DNA from: Prevotellaceae bacterium UBA1743
Lineage (GTDB): Bacteria > Bacteroidota > Bacteroidia > Bacteroidales > Bacteroidaceae
DNA length: 22,852 bases
Assembly: GCA_002314945.1 (NCBI GenBank)
Contig: DCHV01000023.1
Location: 1 to 22,852, forward strand
Direction of reading: 5' to 3'
Shown: positions 15,492 through 22,852 of the stretch, in pieces
How the letters are laid out: every line of letters starts with the position of its first letter
Numbering within the stretch: the stretch's first letter is position 1
Notes under the pieces: model-generated
Told to the model about the DNA's origin: nothing
Databases searched by the model: none
The model's input: the letters and a program-made list of their open reading frames with translations, nothing else
Made by a program: the position numbers and the translations under genes

Positions 15492-18400
15492 TTATTTTAT
15501 GACAAGTTTCACAGGGCCGATAAGTCCAGCATGGGGCGCACCCTTGTAGGGTGAGGGAATCGTCTGATAATGGTTGGCAAGCGAACTATAGACGAGTACC
15601 TCTATCTTGTTCTTCCCTTTCTTGGCTTGCTTAGTGATATCAAGAATGTAGGGCTTGCGCAACATCACGTCCACAGGCTTGCCGTTGACGGCTACTTCAC
15701 AAGTAGCATCCACCTCACCGAGATCGATTTGTACACGTTGTCCCTTTTCCTTGTTTATCTCTACCTCTTTGATGTATTTCACGCCACCAGAGTAGTAACG
15801 CATAGCTCCCCAACTCGTCCAGTCACCCAAAGGCATCTCTCCGCCCTTGCATGTGAGGGAGACAGGCTCCTCGAAGAACGCACTACCAGGGCATCCCAAT
15901 GATGGCTCGCCGATGACTTTCACAGTACTGGTGCCCTTATTGACATCGGACAATGTGAGTGTCTTCTCTCCATCGAAGGATTCGCATACTTGTTGATCAT
16001 CCACCCATACACCCTTTACCGTGCCGTTGACATGGAACTTCATTGTGGCGGTACCTGGTGCTGTGGTGAAGGTGTATTGCCATTCGCCATTTTCTCCTCC
16101 ATGCGTGTCATAAGGCAGATGGCTGGTTGCGTACCATTTGGAGGCTACGATGGGTTCGAACTCACCCACTTTCTGGGGTTGTGGCGCATCTTTGGGATAG
16201 AACACTACCATTGATCGATCACGTTTTTCTGTTGTATAACCACACATTCCTTGCAATGAATAGGGAGTTTCCTTGGTGTTCAGATAGGTCAGGCGTAAGT
16301 TGTGCCATCCTTCCGTCAGATGAACATTACCCGCTTGTACAAGTCCGTCGTCAAGCAATATACTATCGGGTACTACACCTTCCTGTATCAGTTTGTATTC
16401 ATCGTCCTTGGACGCAAACACACGAGTTGTGAATGTCTGACGTCCTCCCTTGTCGAGGATAAGGAAATTACCTTCCACTTTCGATTTTAGACCATGGTAA
16501 CCCTGACTGCCAGGGCTATCGAATACTCCGTACTGCCATGAGAAGGGATAGGGATGCAATCCATTCTTTTCATCCTCGAGATTCATATAGATACCATACC
16601 CATACACTTGTTCGCCCATTGAAACGGGTTCTCCGTTCTCTGGGAGGAAAGTGCATTCCATGGACCTTGCTTCCACACCGATGCATCCTGGAGTGGCAGG
16701 AAGACGGAAATCGCCCCATTTATTGTCCATAGTGGGAAGTATTGTCAACTGCCAGTCGCCCTCAATTGGAGTGATTACAGGTTCGCTCGCTGTCTCTTCA
16801 GCACTCTCTTCCAACTTAGTCTCACCAGGTGAGAATACATATAATTCGGACACATTCGTCTCGCAATTGCGACGCACCCACGTACCGTTGTCATCCGTGC
16901 GAATAGCCGCAATTTCCTGCATGGTGCCATGCTGAGCATCCCATAGTTCCACCTTACCATGAGTGCGGAAGAACAGTTCATCGCCCTCTGGCACATCCAT
17001 TACCATATAGACGTCCTGGTCAGCTATTTTGCGATGAAGCACCCTGCCTTCGCCTGAAGAGGCCTTGAAGTCACGTACAATTCTGTTGTTTATCTGTTCC
17101 AAGAGCAAGGAGTCTGTAGGTAATTTCAAAAGGTTTTCGCATTCCTGCAGTTCGGGCATCAGATTGCCGACGCCTACCACCAAACCACCTGCTTCGGCAA
17201 AGGCCTTCACCTTGGCTAATGTTTCCTCGTGGAGGGCACGTGTGTCAGCCAAAACGAGTACCTTGTAGTTCTCTCCTGCCATACTGAGTGTGGCATCTTT
17301 GATATCGGCTTGTTGAAGTGAAGCGTAATCGACGAAGTCGATGTCACATCCTTTTGGGCTCAATGCATTCAATACTGAGAAGGTCGGCCATGGTGAACTG
17401 CCTGGGATAGCTTGCATTGTCTCGGTGGGATAAAGCACGGCCACGTCAGCCACATGTACACCCTGACTCAGTAGGAAGCAGAGGCGTTCGGCATACTTGA
17501 GCCACACCTTCATGTGAGGCCAGTAGGGCATACGGAAATGGAACGAGGGAGGAGCCCATTCCCACCATCCTCCATGGGTGGAGTAGTAAAGGCCATGCAT
17601 ACATAATAAGTTTCCTCCAGCTATTATGTGGTGGTCCAATTGATAGGTCAGCAAGGCACCATTGGCATCCCACCCCATGCTGTGAAAAGCTTCGAGCCAA
17701 GTCCTTGGACGCTGGTACATGTGAGCGATACTGCTCGACACTTTGGTCTGCGTGAAACTGCTTCCACGTGCAGGAGCATCGTTGCCAGGAGCGGTAAACC
17801 ATTTCTCTGCTCGGAAATAGTCCATATATTGAAGAGGATCCAAACCACGTCCCAAGTTGTCGCTACCATATATCAATCCCTTTTCGGCATGCCAGTCGTA
17901 GATTGGCTTGAAGTAACGTTCTTCGGACAACTGGGTGACAACTTCTGCATAGTCAAGGCGCACCTTGGTCGTTTGTTCGCCCATATTCTCGAACAGGGCT
18001 GGTAGCAATGGTAAGATGTCATACCCCTTGCGCTTTTGAAACTCTTCAGGCATGTCCTCGCACCACGAATGCAGATTGGGTTGATAATCCAACTCGTCCT
18101 GGAAGAAGTAGTTCATACCCTTCAATCCATCGGCATCCATGTGTTCCACGAAACGCTGGAAGTAGTATTCCACAAGTTTTGTACCAAAGGCGGGATGCAG
18201 TTCGGGAGAGGGATGGGTGAATACGACGTAGGTCTGTTTGGTACCTTCTTTCGGCACACGACATACTTCATTTTCGATTCGGGTGGTATCGTTCTCATCG
18301 ACTGTTCTAAGTTCCAAACGTCCCTGATAGTTCTTGATTTCGGGGAGGGCGAGTACGGAGTCAATGTATTCGCCATTTCCTGGCCATGCTACTACATAGT

Positions 18401-18824
18401 CATCCATGCCAAGACCGACTCCCTTCTTGGCGCAACGCCCAGAGAAATCGTTCCACACCTTGAACCAATCTTCGGACAACACTCGAGGTGCGCCTCCCTG
18501 TACACGACCGCAGAAACCATGTCCATTGGCATTCAGTTCCACTTCCACTTCGGCGTGGGTATGGTGATAACTCACGTTCAATCCGCTTGTGGAGGCCTCG
18601 GAGAGGATGTCGAGCTGCTCCTGCAGACGGTCGATGTTCAAGCTGTCGCCCGACCACCAGTAGAAAGGCACGTTACCATAGCCCGAAGGAGGATTGACAA
18701 ACCCTTTGCGTATGTCAATGCTACCATCGCGTGAAGGATAGCCGTTCATGTATTGCGATGTTTCCTGTCCTCCGCCACAGGCAGTCAGCAGAATGGGCAA
18801 AGCCCACAACCATTTTTTACACAT
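15492..18824 (-). CDS. GH106-like alpha-L-rhamnosidase lipoprotein
   Basis: This is a 1110-residue lipoprotein; the signal ends in LTAC (Cys16), followed by Gly-Gly-Gly, a context often linked to surface export in Bacteroidetes. The start NPPSGYGNVPFYWWSGD, then SEASTSGLNVSYHHTH, and the segment DELDYQPNLHSW through EFQKRKGYDILPLLPALF match the general layout of GH106 enzymes: a TIM-barrel-like catalytic domain to about residue 500, a central Rossmann-like trimerisation-type segment (about 510-570), and C-terminal galactose-binding beta-sandwiches (about 890-1110). GH106 enzymes remove alpha-L-rhamnose, for example from rhamnogalacturonan II. The family assignment is by motif and layout; the usual HQP segment is not obvious, so the specificity could differ. 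It starts 1 bp after the GH16 stop. Confidence 0.75.
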   Translation of the reverse strand: MCKKWLWALPILLTACGGGQETSQYMNGYPSRDGSIDIRKGFVNPPSGYGNVPFYWWSGDSLNIDRLQEQLDILSEASTSGLNVSYHHTHAEVEVELNANGHGFCGRVQGGAPRVLSEDWFKVWNDFSGRCAKKGVGLGMDDYVVAWPGNGEYIDSVLALPEIKNYQGRLELRTVDENDTTRIENEVCRVPKEGTKQTYVVFTHPSPELHPAFGTKLVEYYFQRFVEHMDADGLKGMNYFFQDELDYQPNLHSWCEDMPEEFQKRKGYDILPLLPALFENMGEQTTKVRLDYAEVVTQLSEERYFKPIYDWHAEKGLIYGSDNLGRGLDPLQYMDYFRAEKWFTAPGNDAPARGSSFTQTKVSSSIAHMYQRPRTWLEAFHSMGWDANGALLTYQLDHHIIAGGNLLCMHGLYYSTHGGWWEWAPPSFHFRMPYWPHMKVWLKYAERLCFLLSQGVHVADVAVLYPTETMQAIPGSSPWPTFSVLNALSPKGCDIDFVDYASLQQADIKDATLSMAGENYKVLVLADTRALHEETLAKVKAFAEAGGLVVGVGNLMPELQECENLLKLPTDSLLLEQINNRIVRDFKASSGEGRVLHRKIADQDVYMVMDVPEGDELFFRTHGKVELWDAQHGTMQEIAAIRTDDNGTWVRRNCETNVSELYVFSPGETKLEESAEETASEPVITPIEGDWQLTILPTMDNKWGDFRLPATPGCIGVEARSMECTFLPENGEPVSMGEQVYGYGIYMNLEDEKNGLHPYPFSWQYGVFDSPGSQGYHGLKSKVEGNFLILDKGGRQTFTTRVFASKDDEYKLIQEGVVPDSILLDDGLVQAGNVHLTEGWHNLRLTYLNTKETPYSLQGMCGYTTEKRDRSMVVFYPKDAPQPQKVGEFEPIVASKWYATSHLPYDTHGGENGEWQYTFTTAPGTATMKFHVNGTVKGVWVDDQQVCESFDGEKTLTLSDVNKGTSTVKVIGEPSLGCPGSAFFEEPVSLTCKGGEMPLGDWTSWGAMRYYSGGVKYIKEVEINKEKGQRVQIDLGEVDATCEVAVNGKPVDVMLRKPYILDITKQAKKGKNKIEVLVYSSLANHYQTIPSPYKGAPHAGLIGPVKLVIK

Positions 18825-18825
18825 C

Positions 18826-19632
18826 TTATTTTTTTGTCTCTTTTAGTTCATAAACTTTTACCCAGTCTATCTCCATTTCCACAGGAAGATCTTTGGGATC
18901 TACTTTGCCTACCCATGAACCGCCCAACTGCATATCGATGAGCATATACTGGTCCAGCAAGAATGGGTATTGGTGGTCCTTCTCCAATCCGGGTACGCGG
19001 GGGTAGGTGAATGTCGTCTTTCCATTGATATGCATACGGATGCTATCGGGCATGATATCCACGCCATACACGTTGAAATCGTCTGGGTCGATATCGCCTA
19101 CGCCACCATGTTTCTCCTCTGGTTTCTTGTAGAGGGTGTAGGGGGTGTGAACCGTCTGATATGCGATACTGTCACCATTCAGACGTTCCATGATATCTAT
19201 CTCGCCTCCGTAGGGCCAAGGGTGGTTCTTCGTATCATACGCCAACAGCCAGATGGCAGGCCATGCTCCTTGGGCCGCATGCAGACGTGCCTTTATCTCG
19301 TAACGGCCAGGTGCAGGAAATGCCTTTAAACCCTCGCTGACAATACCACCTGTCAGATAATGGGCTGTGTCAGCCTTTAGATCGTCGTTGACAATACCTC
19401 TCAGTACGAGACATCCCTTTCGGAAGGTAAGACAACGAGGATCACTGGATTGAGTGTTTTGCCAATCAGAACCGCCACGTGACGTGCGTTTCCATACACT
19501 TGTGTCTAACTTTCCCTTGTTGAAATTTTCTTGAAAGACTTTCTTCCAAGGATTCTTACGTGCTGAAATGGTTCCTGATGAACCGAGGAGGAGTCCGACT
19601 GTAGCCAGACAGATAAGTACTAAATGTCTCAT
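18826..19632 (-). CDS. Secreted GH16 beta-glucanase/galactanase-type hydrolase
   Basis: From ATG 19632 the protein has 268 residues, with a signal peptide of about 24 residues. The GH16 catalytic signature GEIDIME (143-149) gives nucleophile Glu144, Asp146 and acid/base Glu149. Upstream RYEIKARLHAAQGAWPAIWLL and downstream IDMQLGGSWVG are typical of the family. GH16 enzymes are retaining endo-hydrolases of beta-1,3/1,4-glucans, laminarin, agar or related galactans; the subfamily cannot be fixed by eye. A longer open frame reaching 19845 is rejected because it lacks a signal peptide at its start, crosses the promoter box, and overlaps the divergent trpB-like gene. It is the first gene of the four-gene operon. 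Confidence 0.92.
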   Translation of the reverse strand: MRHLVLICLATVGLLLGSSGTISARKNPWKKVFQENFNKGKLDTSVWKRTSRGGSDWQNTQSSDPRCLTFRKGCLVLRGIVNDDLKADTAHYLTGGIVSEGLKAFPAPGRYEIKARLHAAQGAWPAIWLLAYDTKNHPWPYGGEIDIMERLNGDSIAYQTVHTPYTLYKKPEEKHGGVGDIDPDDFNVYGVDIMPDSIRMHINGKTTFTYPRVPGLEKDHQYPFLLDQYMLIDMQLGGSWVGKVDPKDLPVEMEIDWVKVYELKETKK

Positions 19633-19662
19633 GATTTTATAATTTTTAATTCGTTTTCGCTG

Positions 19663-19670
19663 CAAAATTA
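19663..19670 (-). promoter_or_regulatory. -7 box (TAATTTTG) for the GH16 operon
   Basis: On the - strand TAATTTTG fits TAnnTTTG and lies 30 bases before the ATG at 19632. No TTTG is found at the usual -33 distance, so the promoter may need an activator. Confidence 0.6.
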
Positions 19671-19744
19671 CATATTTTATCCTATTTTTCTCGTATGAGT
19701 GCAACTTTCTTTGACACATTCCGGCAATTTTATGGGAGAAATTG

Positions 19745-19752
19745 TATCTTTG
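19745..19752 (+). promoter_or_regulatory. -7 box (TATCTTTG) for the trpB-like gene
   Basis: TATCTTTG followed by C fits TAnnTTTG and lies 25 bases before the ATG at 19778. A TTTG-like -33 box is not at the usual distance; the nearest is about ten bases too far upstream. This box and the GH16 box are divergent within a 145-bp region. Confidence 0.6.
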
Positions 19753-19777
19753 CGCACTAATTGACAATTGGTAATTC

Positions 19778-21151
19778 ATGATGAATATGCAACAGAAACG
19801 TTTTTTCCTGTCGGAAAATGAGATTCCGACACAATGGTACAACATTCAAGCTGACATGGTCAATAAGCCTTTGCCACCACTAAATCCAAAGACTAAGAAG
19901 CCCATGAAACCCGAGGATTTGTTCCCTCTTTTCTCTGAGGAAGCATCTCGACAGGAATTGGATCAGGAGCATGCATGGATTGACATCCCTGAAGAAGTTC
20001 GTGACCTATATAAGAATTATCGTTCGACTCCCTTGGTTCGTGCATACGGACTCGAAAAAGCATTGGGCACCCCTGCTCATATTTATTTCAAGAACGAAAG
20101 TGTAAGCCCTGTAGGAAGTCATAAATTGAATTCAGCACTTCCACAAGCCTATTATTGCAAGAAGCAGGGTGTTACAAATGTGACTACTGAGACAGGAGCC
20201 GGGCAATGGGGATGCGCCTTATCTTATTCTGCAAAGGTTTTCGGACTGGAGGCAGCTGTCTATCAGGTAAAGATTTCCTACAATCAGAAACCTTACCGCC
20301 GCCTAGTGATGCAGACGTACGGAGCACAAGTGACTCCTTCTCCTTCGATGTCCACACGTGCAGGCAAGGATATACTGACTCATGATCCGAATAACCAAGG
20401 TTCGTTGGGAACTGCGATTTCTGAGGCTGTCGAATTGGCGATGACTACCCCGGAGAAATGCAAATACACCTTGGGTTCCGTCATGAGCCACGTCTCACTA
20501 CATCAGACTATTATCGGCCTGGAAGCTGAGAAGCAGATGGAAATGGCGGGTGAATACCCCGACATTGTAATTGGTTGCTTTGGCGGAGGTTCCAATTTTG
20601 CTGGAATTTCATTCCCCTTCATGCGCCACAACATTCTCGAAGGCAAAAAGACGAGATTCATCGCAGCTGAGCCAGCCAGTTGCCCCAAACTTACGCACGG
20701 TGTGTTCCAGTATGACTTTGGTGATGTGGCAGGCTATACTCCTTTGCTTCCCATGTTTACATTGGGCCACAATTTCATGCCAGCCAACATTCATGCGGGC
20801 GGTTTGCGTTACCACGGAGCGGGTGTCATTGTAAGTCAGTTGCTGAAGGATGGATACATGGAAGCTGAGGATATTCGCCAGACGGAAATGTTCAAGGCTG
20901 GAATTCTATTCTCTCGCGCTGAGGGTATTATTCCTGCACCCGAATCTTGTCATGCCATCGCCAGCGCCATACGTCATGCCAATATTTGCAAGGAAACTGG
21001 TGAAGAGAAGGTCATTCTCTTCAATCTGACAGGTCACGGCCTCATGGACATGAGTGCCTACGACCAATATCTATCAGGTAGTATTCAGGACTTTGAAGTG
21101 AATGAGGAAGACGTAAAGCGCAATATCGATGCATTGGAGAAAATCCTTTAA
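19778..21151 (+). CDS. trpB: Tryptophan synthase beta chain, type 2 (TrpB2)
   Basis: This PLP enzyme condenses indole with serine to form tryptophan. It has 457 residues, longer than ordinary TrpB (about 400), and has the TrpB2 N-terminus (IPTQWYNIQADM) and the hallmark RSTPLVRA and ESVSPVGSHKLNSA. Lys116 binds PLP, Glu138 in ETGAGQWG is the catalytic glutamate, and GGGSN (269-273) is the phosphate loop. TrpB2 proteins lack much of the TrpA-contact region and are thought to salvage free indole. No trpA or other trp gene is adjacent, which fits an indole-salvage role. The gene has its own promoter and overlaps the hydrolase gene by 23 bp. Confidence 0.93.
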   Translation: MMNMQQKRFFLSENEIPTQWYNIQADMVNKPLPPLNPKTKKPMKPEDLFPLFSEEASRQELDQEHAWIDIPEEVRDLYKNYRSTPLVRAYGLEKALGTPAHIYFKNESVSPVGSHKLNSALPQAYYCKKQGVTNVTTETGAGQWGCALSYSAKVFGLEAAVYQVKISYNQKPYRRLVMQTYGAQVTPSPSMSTRAGKDILTHDPNNQGSLGTAISEAVELAMTTPEKCKYTLGSVMSHVSLHQTIIGLEAEKQMEMAGEYPDIVIGCFGGGSNFAGISFPFMRHNILEGKKTRFIAAEPASCPKLTHGVFQYDFGDVAGYTPLLPMFTLGHNFMPANIHAGGLRYHGAGVIVSQLLKDGYMEAEDIRQTEMFKAGILFSRAEGIIPAPESCHAIASAIRHANICKETGEEKVILFNLTGHGLMDMSAYDQYLSGSIQDFEVNEEDVKRNIDALEKIL

Positions 21152-22079
21152 GATTGTCCTGCTCACACTCATCGTTTTGGGCGTGGGGTTGTTGGGAGGA
21201 AGTTATTACCTGATTCGCTATTCTCTCGACCCCGAGGAGGGGATGTATGACGAACCGACGGTATATGACAACTATGCCTCTTCTCATCCCATCCAACAGG
21301 CGTGGATGGACAGCATTCGTTCCACGGGTGCGTTACGAGACAGTTTCCTTCTCAACCGACATGGGGAACGGCAACATGTATATTTTCTGCCCGCGCCCAA
21401 TCCTACGCGACGGACAGCGTTCCTCATACATGGCTATCACGATAGTGCTATCAGTATGATGCACATAGCACATTTCTATCATCATGAATTAGGTTACAAC
21501 CTATTCCTGCCTGATTTGCGAAGCCACGGCCTGAGTGAAGGCAATCATGTGCAGATGGGATGGTTTGACCATTACGACGTGCTCCCCTTGCTGAGTGTGG
21601 CCGATAGTCTCTTTGGGGGAGATACACGAATGGTCGTCCATGGCGTGTCGATGGGTGCAGCCACCACAATGATGTTGTCGGGTGAGCAGACCCCTTCCTT
21701 TGTGCGTTGTTTCGTGGAAGATTGCGGTTACACCAGCACATGGGACGAATTCGAGGGCGAGATGCACCAACGTTTCGGTCTGCCTGCGTTCCCGCTCCTT
21801 CATTTGGGAAGCATCCTGTGCAAGGTGATTTACGGGTGGGATTTCTGGGAGGCGTCATCCGTCGATCAGGTACGTAAGTGTACGAAGCCCATGCTGTTCA
21901 TCCACGGCGATGCCGACACTTTTGTGCCTACATGGATGGTGAACGTGGTGTATGAGGCCAAGCCCGGAGCAAAAAACATGTGGCTTGCACCAGGTAGTGC
22001 CCATGCCGACAGTTTTGATGACCATCGCGAGGAATACATAAGTCACCTGAGTCATTTTCTTGAACAATCCGAAATGTAA
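21129..22079 (+). CDS. Membrane-anchored alpha/beta hydrolase
   Basis: This 316-residue protein has an N-terminal transmembrane anchor (about 8-29, KIVLLTLIVLGVGLLGGSYYLI), with the hydrolase domain expected outside the cytoplasm. The catalytic triad is visible: Ser174 in GVSMGA, Asp263 in HGDADTFVP and His292 in GSAHADSF. The oxyanion-side motif HGYHD is at 101-105. It resembles bacterial esterases or peptidases of the S9/BAAT-like or YqkD type. The substrate is unknown; a carboxyl ester is likely. The ATG at 21129 lies inside the end of trpB2 (23-bp overlap, different frame), so the two are cotranscribed and probably translationally coupled. The next gene begins 12 bp downstream. Confidence 0.9.
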   Translation: MHWRKSFKIVLLTLIVLGVGLLGGSYYLIRYSLDPEEGMYDEPTVYDNYASSHPIQQAWMDSIRSTGALRDSFLLNRHGERQHVYFLPAPNPTRRTAFLIHGYHDSAISMMHIAHFYHHELGYNLFLPDLRSHGLSEGNHVQMGWFDHYDVLPLLSVADSLFGGDTRMVVHGVSMGAATTMMLSGEQTPSFVRCFVEDCGYTSTWDEFEGEMHQRFGLPAFPLLHLGSILCKVIYGWDFWEASSVDQVRKCTKPMLFIHGDADTFVPTWMVNVVYEAKPGAKNMWLAPGSAHADSFDDHREEYISHLSHFLEQSEM

Positions 22080-22091
22080 TATTTATACACT

Positions 22092-22852
22092 ATGCAAAAG
22101 AGTGTTTTTGTTTGCTTCATAGCACTGAGCATGTGCTTTGTATGTTGCAAGGACTATGAGAGTTTCCCTCAAGAACCGGAAAATGTTCTTGACCGTTTGT
22201 CGAAACAGATAAAAGGTGAGTATATCGACACTACGGGTGCATATCGTAACCGGCGTTTCACCACCTACGATTTCTATCCTGACGGCACGCTACAACTCAT
22301 CCAGTTCGACGATGTTAATTGCGATGGAAAAATCGGTGCCGACACGGTGAAATGCACTTGGGAATTAGTGGGCGAGGTTGACTCTAACAACGGAGACATG
22401 AGATATTATCCCATGTTCATATCGGTAAAACTTGCCGAAAACCCCAGATTCGATCCCATACTTGCTTTTTCGGATTATACATCGTGGCCTGAGGACTTCG
22501 AATATGTGATGGACACCATGATAGTCGTGGCACAACAAGGCAAATTCAGCCATATTATAACCGACGGAATTCCCGCCTATCCAGATGGCTTGGATTTCGA
22601 TAGCTCGCTCAATAGTAAAGCGGCATCCGCCACCCGTGGATGGTTCGATAAGATTGTGAAACATGTCATGCTTGGTGGCGCTAGGCTGTTGGAAAGAAGT
22701 GTAACACTTGCCGAGAGTGCGGTGACAGTAGTATGTCAATTGATTGATAGTGGTTCATTTGAAGGTAGCACTAAATATGGAGACTGGATGTCAGGCATTT
22801 CCTCAGAAATACCTGTTTGCCATTTGTCCATTCCGGGAACTCACGACACGTT
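22092..22852 (+). CDS. PI-PLC X-domain lipoprotein, 3' end cut by window
   Basis: The frame is open from ATG 22092 to the window edge (253 codons visible). The N-terminus MQKSVFVCFIALSMCFVCC is a probable lipoprotein signal (Cys18 or Cys19). Residues about 40-150 form a region with lipocalin-like strand pattern (GEYIDTT...FYPDGTLQLIQF). A low-complexity linker follows, and the last visible residues, WMSGISSEIPVCHLSIPGTHDT, match the start of the phosphatidylinositol-specific phospholipase C X domain, where the His of GTHD is the first catalytic histidine. The rest of the catalytic domain lies outside the window. Bacterial PI-PLC cleaves phosphatidylinositol to inositol cyclic phosphate and diacylglycerol. 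It starts 12 bp after the hydrolase gene and is likely in the same operon as TrpB2 and the hydrolase. Confidence 0.8.
   Translation, partial: MQKSVFVCFIALSMCFVCCKDYESFPQEPENVLDRLSKQIKGEYIDTTGAYRNRRFTTYDFYPDGTLQLIQFDDVNCDGKIGADTVKCTWELVGEVDSNNGDMRYYPMFISVKLAENPRFDPILAFSDYTSWPEDFEYVMDTMIVVAQQGKFSHIITDGIPAYPDGLDFDSSLNSKAASATRGWFDKIVKHVMLGGARLLERSVTLAESAVTVVCQLIDSGSFEGSTKYGDWMSGISSEIPVCHLSIPGTHDT

Noticed and set aside
18036..18734. 232-codon open frame antisense to the GH106-like gene
   Set aside because: It has no domain features and lies wholly within a well-supported coding region.
3868..19632. A classic Sus-type polysaccharide utilisation locus
   Set aside because: No SusC or SusD homologue and no sensor-regulator is found in the window, so only CAZyme operons are claimed.
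19633..19845. 71-codon N-terminal extension of the GH16 open frame
   Set aside because: It crosses the GH16 -7 box and runs into the trpB-like gene on the other strand; the signal peptide begins at 19632.
22365..22739. 124-codon - strand open frame near the right edge
   Set aside because: It lies antisense within the PI-PLC-type gene, whose + strand frame is open for 253 codons with a signal peptide and the GTHD motif.

Overview
The window looks like chromosomal DNA of a Bacteroidales bacterium, probably Prevotellaceae or Bacteroidaceae. The reasons are the recurring TAnnTTTG promoter box upstream of most transcription units (once or twice with a TTTG box 24 bases upstream), the many secreted or lipoprotein glycoside hydrolases, and families common in that order (GH78, GH106-like, GH16, DUF2490 barrel, long CapD-type dehydratase, FAD-dependent oxidoreductase lipoprotein). 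No SusC/SusD pair, sensor-regulator, RNA gene, insertion sequence or CRISPR is visible.

Layout. Bases 1-369 hold short 11-bp tandem repeats and no convincing gene. On the + strand follow a lipoprotein FAD-dependent oxidoreductase (370-2310) and the dipeptidase PepD (2421-3875). A three-gene operon on the - strand reads from 10227 down to 3868: GH78 alpha-L-rhamnosidase, an unrecognised 816-residue secreted protein made of two related halves, and a calcineurin-type phosphoesterase. Its genes overlap by 4 and 8 bp. Its promoter has a perfect 16-bp palindrome over the expected transcription start. Divergent from it is a small membrane-anchored J-domain protein (10344-10712). Then come an intergenic region packed with 11-bp and 25-bp repeats, a membrane-bound CapD-type nucleotide-sugar dehydratase (10911-12830) and a DUF2490 outer-membrane barrel (12858-13469).

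A second operon on the - strand reads from 19632 down to 13479: GH16 glucanase-like enzyme, GH106-like rhamnosidase lipoprotein, exported sugar isomerase/epimerase-like TIM barrel, and an HGSNAT/DUF5009-like multi-pass acyltransferase, with gaps of only 1, 13 and 8 bp. Divergent from it on the + strand are an orphan type-2 tryptophan synthase beta chain (19778-21151), an overlapping alpha/beta hydrolase (21129-22079), and the start of a PI-PLC-type lipoprotein (22092 onward) that the window edge cuts at its catalytic GTHD motif.

How it works together (inference): the two - strand operons look like CAZyme clusters acting outside the cytoplasm on rhamnose-containing or beta-glucan-containing glycans. 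One adds dephosphorylation or phosphodiester cleavage, the other isomerisation and transmembrane acetylation. The + strand genes are mostly housekeeping or envelope functions. The features that best reward a second look are the duplicated 816-residue protein, the palindromic operator on its operon, the repeat-dense leader of the capsule-type dehydratase, and the GH16/GH106/isomerase/acyltransferase operon.
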